Below the pieces are notes generated by a model. That model ran no database searches. It had not been told where the DNA came from and saw only the letters and a list, made by a program, of their open reading frames with translations. From Lachnospiraceae bacterium MD329 (GTDB lineage: Bacteria; Bacillota; Clostridia; UBA1381), in contig VIQV01000022.1 in assembly GCA_010206265.1 (NCBI GenBank), forward strand, positions 62,167 through 126,166: DNA of 64,000 bases. Reading direction: 5' to 3'. The position numbers and the translations under genes are program-made. This document shows, one piece after another, positions 35,063 to 42,205 of this stretch (position 1 is the first letter of the stretch; every line of letters starts with the position of its first letter).

Positions 35063-35430
35063 AGTCCTTTCACCTCGTTTTCCATACTGCGTATTTCTTT
35101 ATGCAGTTTTGCCGCCTTTTCATAGTCCTCGTTTTTGACTGCCGCTGAAAGCTCGGCTTTCAGCGAGTCATATTTTCTTTTCATCTTTAATTTTTTACCC
35201 GATTCTGACGGGATTTTTCCTGTATGAACCGTGTTGGGGTGTATTTTGGCAAGAGTTTGTTTAATGGGTATTCTGAATATGCTGTAACACTCGCCGCAGC
35301 CTATTTTACCCGTGTTTATAAAGTCGGAATAAGTATGACCGCATACGGGGCATTTCTTTTCCTCTTTTGCAGGTGTCGGCTGCATAAAAATATCAAAACC
35401 GTCAAAAAAATCTGAAAACAAATCATACAT
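35059..35430 (-). CDS. mcsA: McsA, activator of McsB (short form)
   Basis: 123 residues. A zinc site (CPVC and CGEC, 22 residues apart) and a C-terminal UVR segment (LKAELSAAVKNEDYEKAAKLHKEI). Bacillus McsA is ~185 residues with two zinc-finger pairs. Here the first pair at the N-terminus is missing and the gene starts with an acidic, Phe-rich segment (MYDLFSDFFDGFDIFMQ). It still lies in the canonical ctsR-mcsA-mcsB-clpC order, so the function should hold. Confidence 0.9.
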   Translation of the reverse strand: MYDLFSDFFDGFDIFMQPTPAKEEKKCPVCGHTYSDFINTGKIGCGECYSIFRIPIKQTLAKIHPNTVHTGKIPSESGKKLKMKRKYDSLKAELSAAVKNEDYEKAAKLHKEIRSMENEVKGL

Positions 35431-35451
35431 TTTAATTACCTCCCAATAAAA

Positions 35452-35901
35452 TTATTTTTCTGTATTTAATAACATATTCTTTAATATATTTGCTCTTAAC
35501 ATACTGCGAAGAGGTTCGTCAGCCGTAAGTGTGCTGTCTGATATTCCGCTGAGAATGAGTGAGGCGGTGTGTTCGTTAATTGCGCCGCGACGCACAAGAT
35601 TTATAAGGTGCGCTCTTGCGGTCTTTTCGTCTATACTGTTGCCGACGGCACGTATAGCAGTGATTATAATATCATCTGTATCCTGTAATTGTTTTATTTT
35701 TAAGTATCCGCCTCCGCCTCGGCGCGATTCCACGATATAGCCGTGTTCAGGAGAGAAACGCGTCGATATAACATAATTTATTTGCGAGGGCGCGCAACCG
35801 AAAATTGACGCAAGCTCATTTCTTCGCAGTTCCAGCCATTCACTGCTATCCTCTTTTAAAAGTTCTGTAATGAACGCCTCTATTTTATCACTTAAACCCA
35901 T
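35452..35901 (-). CDS. ctsR: CtsR, repressor of class III heat-shock genes
   Basis: 149 residues. Winged HTH with the characteristic LRRNELASIFGCAPSQINYVISTRF and the glycine-rich wing ESRRGGGGYLKI that contacts the minor groove; the C-terminal dimerisation domain is complete. It represses its own operon and is inactivated by heat and McsB. The frame opens at 35943, inside the operator, but AAAGAGGTGA stands before the ATG at 35901, giving the standard N-terminus. Confidence 0.96.
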   Translation of the reverse strand: MGLSDKIEAFITELLKEDSSEWLELRRNELASIFGCAPSQINYVISTRFSPEHGYIVESRRGGGGYLKIKQLQDTDDIIITAIRAVGNSIDEKTARAHLINLVRRGAINEHTASLILSGISDSTLTADEPLRSMLRANILKNMLLNTEK

Positions 35902-35915
35902 TCCGCAATCACCTC

Positions 35916-35938
35916 TTTGACTTTGACTTTCTTTGACT
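35916..35938 (-). promoter_or_regulatory. CtsR operator (tandem heptads)
   Basis: On the minus strand AGTCAAA-GAA-AGTCAAA, exactly the CtsR consensus RGTCAAA-NAN-RGTCAAA, plus a third overlapping AGTCAAA. It lies just after the -10, across the expected transcription start. Confidence 0.95.
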
Positions 35939-35948
35939 TTCAACTACT

Positions 35949-35976
35949 ATTATACTCATTTTGCCCATTTTGTCAA
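35949..35976 (-). promoter_or_regulatory. Promoter of the ctsR operon
   Basis: On the minus strand TTGACA (35976-35971), 16 bases, TATAAT (35954-35949). Confidence 0.88.
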
Positions 35977-36013
35977 TGAATATTCTGTATATAATTTTTT
36001 AATAATTTATGAA

Positions 36014-36042
36014 CAAAAAAAGTCTGCCTCAAAAGGCAGACT
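36014..36042 (-). terminator. Terminator of the prfA/SDR unit
   Basis: Reading the minus strand: AGTCTGCC/GGCAGACT with a 6-base loop, followed by seven T residues. Confidence 0.9.
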
Positions 36043-36054
36043 GATATGTTATTT

Positions 36055-36897
36055 TTATACTCCAAAATATGCCTGAAAACCGCCGTCTACAGGAATCATT
36101 GCTCCTGTGACGAACCCTGACAGTGTATCGTCGGCAAGGTACAGCATTGTGCCGACTAAATCCTCGGGCACTCCGAACCTGTCCATAGGCGTATGTGCTA
36201 TAACCTTTTTTGAACGCTCTGTAAGTGAACCGTCAGCGTTTAAAAGCAGTGTTTTGTTCTGTTCGGTCTGAAACCAGCCAGGAGCGATAGCATTTACGCG
36301 TATACCGCTTTTTGCGAAATGTACTGCAAGCCATTCCGTAAAGCTTGCGATACCGGCTTTTGCCGCGCAGTACGCGCTGACCTTTGTAAGCGGATGGTAA
36401 GAACCCATAGAGGCAACGTTTATAACTGTCGTACCCTTTCTGCCAAGCATATCGGACAGAAATACCTGTGTGGGCAGAATAGTTCCTACTATATTTAAAT
36501 CGAAAACATAGCTGAAATTTTCTTTTTCAAGGTCAAAAAATGAAATAACATCAGGATTTTCAATATCTCCGCTTTCAAAAAACTCTTTTGTTGTGTTACC
36601 GCGCGGGTGATTTCCGCCTGCGCCGTTTACGAGAATGTCAACCTTGCCGAAAGCGTCATTTACAGCTTTTTTCGCAGACGTTATACTGTCTTTGTCCACG
36701 ACGTCGCACACAACCGCAAGCCCATTGCCGCCTAGAGAGTTAATCTTATCGCATACTGTTTCCAGTTTTGAAAGGGTGCGCCCAAGTACGGCAACATTCA
36801 TACCCTGCTCGGCAAACGCGTAAGCAAATGCACTGCACAATACGCCGCTGCCGCCTGTTATAACAACTGTTTTTCCTTTTAGATTGGTAAATTCCAT
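36055..36897 (-). CDS. uxuB: SDR-type D-mannonate oxidoreductase (UxuB/YjmF-like)
   Basis: 280 residues. Rossmann start VVITGGSGVLCSAFAYAFA, NAG motif VNGAGGNHPRG, and the active-site Ser-Tyr-Lys (YCAAKAGIASFTEWLAVHFA). The insert FFDLEKENFSYVFDLNIVGTILPTQVF and the end GIRVNAIAPGWFQTEQN are strongly characteristic of the Bacillus YjmF/UxuB branch, which interconverts fructuronate and mannonate in hexuronate breakdown. The name is from family resemblance; other polyol substrates are possible. Start ATG at 36897 follows AGGGAGAG. It lies 22 bases after prfA. Confidence 0.85.
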   Translation of the reverse strand: MEFTNLKGKTVVITGGSGVLCSAFAYAFAEQGMNVAVLGRTLSKLETVCDKINSLGGNGLAVVCDVVDKDSITSAKKAVNDAFGKVDILVNGAGGNHPRGNTTKEFFESGDIENPDVISFFDLEKENFSYVFDLNIVGTILPTQVFLSDMLGRKGTTVINVASMGSYHPLTKVSAYCAAKAGIASFTEWLAVHFAKSGIRVNAIAPGWFQTEQNKTLLLNADGSLTERSKKVIAHTPMDRFGVPEDLVGTMLYLADDTLSGFVTGAMIPVDGGFQAYFGV

Positions 36898-36919
36898 TTT
36901 TTCTCTCTCCCTGTAATTT

Positions 36920-37987
36920 TTATTCGGCATTTGCCAGTTTTGCCGCCTGATCTGCGGTTACAAGAGCGTCTACTATCTCGTCAAGTGAACCGTCAAGCAC
37001 TTGTTCAAGCTTGTAAAGGGTCAGATTTATTCTGTGGTCAGTCACACGGCTCTGCGGAAAGTTATACGTTCTTATGCGCTCGCTTCTGTCGCCCGAACCT
37101 ACCTGTGACTTTCTTTCGTCCGCAATTTCCTTGTGGCGCTGTTCCTCCATAACCTCGTAAATACGCGAACGAAGGATTTTCATTGCCTTATCCTTATTTT
37201 TATGCTGAGATTTTTCGTCCTGACAAGACACGACAATGCCTGTCGGGATATGAGTAATTCTTACGGCTGAATCCGTTGTGTTTACGCACTGACCGCCCGG
37301 ACCGCCTGCGCGGAACACGTCAATTCTCAAATCGTTTTGATTTATTTCAACTTCAACTTCTTCTACTTCGGGAAGTACGGCAACGGTAACGGCAGAAGTA
37401 TGAATACGTCCGCTTGATTCAGTTTCAGGTACGCGCTGTACGCGGTGTACGCCGCTTTCGAATTTCAGACGGCTGTAAGCCCCCTGACCCTCTATCGAGA
37501 AACTGACTTCCTTGTAACCGCCTATGTCGGTTGGGTTTGAGCTTAGAATATCAATTTTCCAGTTCTTTGTTTCTGCGTACATTGAATACATACGCATTAA
37601 ATCAGCGGCAAACAGCGCCGCCTCGTCGCCGCCCGTACCGCCGCGTATTTCCATAATTACGTTTTTATCGTCGTTAGGGTCTTTCGGGAGCAGGAGCAGT
37701 TTCAATTCTTCTTCGGCGGTTTTTACGGTTTCCTCAGCCTCTGACATTTCTGCGCGTATCATTTCCTCAAAATCTTTGTCCTGAGGAGCGGAAAGCATTT
37801 CCTTATCGTCCTCAATCGTCTGTTTGGCGGATTTGAGTTCTCTGTATTTATCTATAATCGGCGTAAGGTCAGAATGTTCCTTACAGTATTTGCGCCACGA
37901 ATCCTGATCTGCAATAACTTCGGGGTCGCTTATTTTTTCAGAAACAAAAGCAAAGCGTTCTTCTAACGCCTCTAATTTATCAAGCAT
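36920..37987 (-). CDS. prfA: Peptide chain release factor 1
   Basis: 355 residues. The catalytic GGQ motif is in [18 protein letters not shown]. The RF1-type recognition loop region and the C-terminal [20 protein letters not shown] are present, and the coiled-coil N-terminal domain is normal. It releases the polypeptide at UAA and UAG. The frame starts at 37993, but AAGGAG is 8 bases before the second ATG at 37987. It is divergent from the NlpC/P60 gene. Confidence 0.97.
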   Translation of the reverse strand: MLDKLEALEERFAFVSEKISDPEVIADQDSWRKYCKEHSDLTPIIDKYRELKSAKQTIEDDKEMLSAPQDKDFEEMIRAEMSEAEETVKTAEEELKLLLLPKDPNDDKNVIMEIRGGTGGDEAALFAADLMRMYSMYAETKNWKIDILSSNPTDIGGYKEVSFSIEGQGAYSRLKFESGVHRVQRVPETESSGRIHTSAVTVAVLPEVEEVEVEINQNDLRIDVFRAGGPGGQCVNTTDSAVRITHIPTGIVVSCQDEKSQHKNKDKAMKILRSRIYEVMEEQRHKEIADERKSQVGSGDRSERIRTYNFPQSRVTDHRINLTLYKLEQVLDGSLDEIVDALVTADQAAKLANAE

Positions 37988-38019
37988 ATTCATATCTCCT
38001 TATAATTTCAATCATAGCT

Positions 38020-38048
38020 ATTTTATAATATTTTACCATAAGTGTCAA
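38020..38048 (-). promoter_or_regulatory. Promoter of prfA
   Basis: On the minus strand TTGACA (38048-38043), 17 bases, TAAAAT (38025-38020). Confidence 0.82.
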
Positions 38049-38103
38049 CATTAAACTTTAACAATACTGAAAAAATAGTCATAAAAAATTAACATTTTGT
38101 TTA

Positions 38104-38132
38104 TAGACAAGTTAAAATAAATTTGATATAAT
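38104..38132 (+). promoter_or_regulatory. Promoter of the NlpC/P60 wall-protein gene
   Basis: TAGACA, 17 bases, TATAAT. Divergent from the prfA promoter, ~60 bases away. Confidence 0.7.
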
Positions 38133-38169
38133 ATACAATGTATAATTTTGAGTAAGGACGGTGATGTGC

Positions 38170-40650
38170 TTGAAAATAAGTAAAAAAGTAGTATTGTGCG
38201 CCATTTTATCGGCGGTACTGCTTGCTTCGGGTGCACACAAGATAAGCGAGGTTGTACTTGCGTCGTCGGCTGTACCGCAGACTGAGGCGCTTGAACGAGC
38301 AGTGGAATTGTACGAAAGCCTTACACTGTCCGAGGTTGCCGTGCCCGACGGACTGGAGGTAGCGGAGTTTGACGAGGGACTGTTAAAATCAGTAGTGCTC
38401 GGCTACATAAATCTTGAGGATACGCAAGAGGCTTTAGAGGAAAAAACAATAAGGAAACAGGATTTTATATCAATCCTTTACAAGACAATAGTAAGCTATA
38501 ACGACAGCTACACAATATACGAGGACGAATCGAACGCGATTTTAAATAAATGCTACGACAATGCGTACATAGACGAAAAGAACAGAATTCCCTATGCATT
38601 TATGATGAAACAGGGAATAGTGACGGCGAAGTTCGGCAGTGAACCTAATAAGGAGCTTACGCGTGAGGAATGTGAAACGCTTATAACTACGGTTTATGAT
38701 ATGTTTGCTCAGAATGTGACTATGACGGTAAATGGCGGTGAAATCACGGTCGGCTCGAATATCGGTACGGTGATTGACACATTCGGCGAGCCTAACCGCA
38801 TAGACGAAACCGAATACGGCTTTGACTGGTATGTTTATAATGCCGACTGCTCCTCATATTTTATGGTTGGAGTTGAGGCGGACAGAATATGCGCTTTCTA
38901 TTCAAACAGTCAGGCATTTGACATAGACGGTATAAACGCCGGTGACGATTTTGCGCGTACAGCGGATTATACAGATAACCGCTGTTTCAGGTTCTATCAT
39001 ACGCCCGACGGCAAAGTGGATTCGGTGCTTTACAATCCGCGTTACCGCGACGGGGTTGATACAGCCTCAATCAAGCGTTCAAAATCAATGATACTTCTCG
39101 ATATGATAAACGCAAACCGCGCAAAAAATATGCTGCCGATTTACGTTGAGGATTCGCAGATGAGCTCACAAGCTTGGCTTGGTACACTTGGTGTAACGAA
39201 TGAACGCGATGATATGATTACACAATCTGGTTTTGACGTGTTCTCGGTATACAGACAGCTTTTGGAGGACGAAAGCGAAATACTGACACAGGACGCGCTG
39301 TATACGACGGCGGTAGGGATAAGCACTTCTACCGATATGTCGGGCGGAATAAATACAAGTATAATTTCAGATACGGATAAGGCGGCGGCTGTTGAAGAGG
39401 TGCAGACCGTAAGCCTTCCCGACGAGGACTATACCATAAACGGCGTTGACGAAGTAACTGCACCCGTACTGCTGCTTCCGACAATGGAAACGGAGTACCG
39501 TGCGGGTGATGATGTTGTTATACAGCTTGAGGAGCAGACAGCGACGGAATATCACATAGAAATGTTCGATGTTGAGAATGACGAATATGCTGTGAATGAG
39601 TACATAATTACTGATGAAACGGAAATAACTCTTCCTTCCGAGCTGTTTAAGGAAGGACGCGATTACAGACTTATTGTAAGCGCTGTTACCGATTATGGTG
39701 ACGCGCTGAGCGCGGACGAACTGATGTTAAGCTACGGCAGCGCGTATGACAGCGGTGTGGAAATTATAACGCCGTACGCGAACGGCATACTTGACGGTGA
39801 TACGGTTGAAATATCGTGGAAGTCAGACCGTTACCACGATTTTTATGTTGACCTTTATTGTGATAACCGTCTTGTTGCAAGTAAGATAGTCGAGGATGAA
39901 AATGAGGCGGTAATACAGGGCGTCGGAACAGGAAAATGTTTCTTGTATGTTACAGCTCTGAGGCGCGGTACAAAAGTGGAAAAAGCTCAGGACTGCGTTG
40001 CTTTTGAGGTAAAACAGCCTGAACCTGTAATAGACGAAATAATTCTTGACCGTGACGATAAGTACTACTTTGTATACGAGGACGAGGAACTCGGACTGCT
40101 GTACTTCTATGATGAAGAGCTGGTGGACATAGATGAAGGCGGCAGGACTGTAACAAAGAAAAAGATAATCAGAAAACAGGTAAAAGCTACCGCAGGCTAT
40201 AAAAAGCTTGCTCGTTGGCGAAGTAAACCCGAATACACAACCGGTGACCCGACTGTAACGGCACATAATATCCGCTATGACAGCGCAGCGGGCGCGGCGA
40301 TAGTGGCTGAGGCGGAGAAGTATCTCGGCACACCGTATGTCTGGGGCGGAACAACGCCGTCGGGCTTTGACTGTTCGGGACTTGTACAGTATGTGATGAA
40401 TACGCTTGGTATAAATGTAAGCCGTGTTGCGGAGGATCAGTTCAGGAACGGAACTGCTGTAAACCGCGACGAGCTGCAGGCAGGTGATTTGGTTTTCTTT
40501 GAGCAGAACGGATATATTCACCACGTTGGAATATACGCAGGAAACAATATGATGATACACGCTCCGCGTACGGGAGATGTTGTAAAATATCAGTCGATTG
40601 ATACTGATTATTACCGCAGTGAATATGCAGGCGCAAGGCGTGTTTATTGA
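38170..40650 (+). CDS. Secreted multidomain protein with CAP-associated and NlpC/P60 domains
   Basis: 826 residues from TTG (GTG 38161 also possible). Signal peptide (VVLCAILSAVLLASGA), then a weak SLH-like region (~45-185). A CAP-associated domain follows (~195-270: ITVGSNIGTVIDTFGEPNRID). Next is a CAP-like segment (~300-390: LLDMINANRAKNMLPIYVEDSQMS), in which I do not see the usual His/Glu metal site. Two Ig/fibronectin-like modules (~430-610) come next. The C-terminal NlpC/P60 domain (~710-829) has Cys in SGFDCSGLVQYVM, His in HHVGIYAG and a third polar residue in MIHAPRTG. It should cleave peptidoglycan peptides outside the cell. Confidence 0.88.
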   Translation: MKISKKVVLCAILSAVLLASGAHKISEVVLASSAVPQTEALERAVELYESLTLSEVAVPDGLEVAEFDEGLLKSVVLGYINLEDTQEALEEKTIRKQDFISILYKTIVSYNDSYTIYEDESNAILNKCYDNAYIDEKNRIPYAFMMKQGIVTAKFGSEPNKELTREECETLITTVYDMFAQNVTMTVNGGEITVGSNIGTVIDTFGEPNRIDETEYGFDWYVYNADCSSYFMVGVEADRICAFYSNSQAFDIDGINAGDDFARTADYTDNRCFRFYHTPDGKVDSVLYNPRYRDGVDTASIKRSKSMILLDMINANRAKNMLPIYVEDSQMSSQAWLGTLGVTNERDDMITQSGFDVFSVYRQLLEDESEILTQDALYTTAVGISTSTDMSGGINTSIISDTDKAAAVEEVQTVSLPDEDYTINGVDEVTAPVLLLPTMETEYRAGDDVVIQLEEQTATEYHIEMFDVENDEYAVNEYIITDETEITLPSELFKEGRDYRLIVSAVTDYGDALSADELMLSYGSAYDSGVEIITPYANGILDGDTVEISWKSDRYHDFYVDLYCDNRLVASKIVEDENEAVIQGVGTGKCFLYVTALRRGTKVEKAQDCVAFEVKQPEPVIDEIILDRDDKYYFVYEDEELGLLYFYDEELVDIDEGGRTVTKKKIIRKQVKATAGYKKLARWRSKPEYTTGDPTVTAHNIRYDSAAGAAIVAEAEKYLGTPYVWGGTTPSGFDCSGLVQYVMNTLGINVSRVAEDQFRNGTAVNRDELQAGDLVFFEQNGYIHHVGIYAGNNMMIHAPRTGDVVKYQSIDTDYYRSEYAGARRVY

Positions 40651-40667
40651 GAAAGGTTGGGGGACAA

Positions 40668-41315
40668 ATGGTAGAGCTTAGAGCGCGGACGCGCGCAGGA
40701 TACAGACGGAAAAATACGGTTATTGTAACGGCAATGACTCTGCTTTCGGTGTTTTCACTCGCTATGATGGTGTATAACCTGATAAAAAAGGAATGGTTGT
40801 TTTGCGTTGCTTGGTTTATCGCGCTGATTCTGGCGGCAACATACGTTCTTATAAGGATAAATTCCGTTTTTGCGACATATATAGCAACCGACCGCGAAAA
40901 CCTGTATATGAAAAACTGGTCAAACGATTTTCTGCCGTATGATTATGACAGTAAGCTGAAAATTTTCAGTGAGTTTATCCCTGCAAAGACAAAGCTTGTA
41001 GAGATACCTCTTGATGAAATCCATACTGTTGTAATAGGTACGAAAAATTTTGTAAAGCGTAATACCGACGCGTCAATGCCGTTTCATAAGAGTCTGAAAA
41101 AGATTGAAAAGACAAAGGATTTCTATAGAAAAAAAACTTTGTCGAGTATGGATATATTTTATGTGGAAACGTATGCGCGCGAGTGTTACTATATGCCTAT
41201 AGTGAATTTTGACACAAAGGACGTAACAAAAATCGTACAGATTATGGCGCGGAAGAATATTGACTTGGAGCTGAAAGTTGGCAGCCGTGATTATCGTTCT
41301 TTACTAAAAGGATAA
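40668..41315 (+). CDS. Basic membrane protein, unknown
   Basis: 215 residues. Arg-rich N-terminus (RARTRAGYRRKN), then two adjacent hydrophobic helices (VIVTAMTLLSVFSLAMMVYNLI and FCVAWFIALILAATYVLI), and a soluble ~140-residue C-terminus that reads like a PH/bPH-type beta domain (ENLYMKNWSNDF, PLDEIHTVVIG). The function is unknown. The frame begins at 40647 overlapping the preceding stop; I use the ATG at 40668 after GGGGG. It is probably cotranscribed with the wall hydrolase. Confidence 0.65.
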   Translation: MVELRARTRAGYRRKNTVIVTAMTLLSVFSLAMMVYNLIKKEWLFCVAWFIALILAATYVLIRINSVFATYIATDRENLYMKNWSNDFLPYDYDSKLKIFSEFIPAKTKLVEIPLDEIHTVVIGTKNFVKRNTDASMPFHKSLKKIEKTKDFYRKKTLSSMDIFYVETYARECYYMPIVNFDTKDVTKIVQIMARKNIDLELKVGSRDYRSLLKG

Positions 41316-41397
41316 ATGGGTCTTTGTATAAAATCCACAAAAAATGACGAATAAATTATGATAGATTAACAAAATCAGACGTAAAACCAAAAAAGAA

Positions 41398-41426
41398 TTG
41401 AAATTTAATAATAATTAGTTTATAAT
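41398..41426 (+). promoter_or_regulatory. Promoter of the dockerin-like/cohesin-like unit
   Basis: TTGAAA, 17 bases, TATAAT. An ~85-base untranslated leader follows, including a small hairpin (CGCC/GGCG near 41455-41472). Confidence 0.85.
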
Positions 41427-41517
41427 GTAGATATATGAATGTAACTTGTATGTGCGCCGAGCGAAAAGGCGTTCAAACAAAGCAAAAAAATCTAAATTAG
41501 AAAAGGGGTAAACAAAA

Positions 41518-42147
41518 ATGAAGAAATTTACAAAATTATTTCTATCATGCACGGCAGTAGCGGCAATCACAGCTGCGCTTTCTGCATCAGCAATGGCTGC
41601 TGAGGTTGACCTAAAGGGCAGCGACGGTATTGTGGGTACATACGACACCGAAACAGGCGTTGTTTCGTTGACAACATTACCAAATGCAGATGATGCAATC
41701 AAGACAGTGCTTGTTCTTAAGCCTTCTGAAGTTTCGGCTTCTGATACAGGTATTACTGTAGTAGCTGAGAACATTATCGGTATTGACCAGACAGCTGAGC
41801 TTACAGAGGTTAAGCTTGACGCGTCAAAGGTTAATACAGAGAACAACAATTATACTGTTCTTGTTGGCGGTTCATCAGGTAAGGTTTACAAGGCAACATT
41901 TGGCGGTAAAACAGCAGCAGCTAATTACGGTCAGGTTACTTTAGGCGATACAGATATCGACTTTGAAGATGCTGTACTTATCTTAAAGTACGAACTTGAC
42001 AAAGTGACACTTACCGATGAGCAGAAACTTAATGCTAATATTGTAGACATTGAGGCAGGCGAAATCGACTTTGAAGATGCTGTTGATATTCTTAAGTATG
42101 AACTTGATAAACCTTGTGAGCTTAAGAAACTTCTTGGCGAGAATTAA
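41518..42147 (+). CDS. Secreted protein with two dockerin-like repeats
   Basis: 209 residues. Signal peptide (AAITAALSASAMAAE). A ~110-residue beta-rich domain of unknown type, then two related repeats at the C-terminus: LGDTDIDFEDAVLILKYELD (~140-160) and VDIEAGEIDFEDAVDILKY (~180-198), separated by a helix. This is the two-repeat plan of type I dockerins (acidic loop, then DxxxILKYxL helix), but the first Ca2+ loop is shortened and both depart from the DxNxDGxV consensus. It lies 59 bases before a gene with two cohesin-like modules. Dockerin homology is strong in outline but unproven. Confidence 0.7.
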   Translation: MKKFTKLFLSCTAVAAITAALSASAMAAEVDLKGSDGIVGTYDTETGVVSLTTLPNADDAIKTVLVLKPSEVSASDTGITVVAENIIGIDQTAELTEVKLDASKVNTENNNYTVLVGGSSGKVYKATFGGKTAAANYGQVTLGDTDIDFEDAVLILKYELDKVTLTDEQKLNANIVDIEAGEIDFEDAVDILKYELDKPCELKKLLGEN

Positions 42148-42205
42148 TAATTATGCATTAAAAGCTATAACTTTGTTATTATAGTTTGAAGGGAGAACAA
42201 TTAAA

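Noticed and set aside
39823-40560. Minus-strand ORF of 245 codons opposite the NlpC/P60 gene
   Set aside because: Composition (Tyr, Ser, Val, Cys-rich with scattered hydrophobics) is typical of the complement of a coding gene; no ribosome site or motif.
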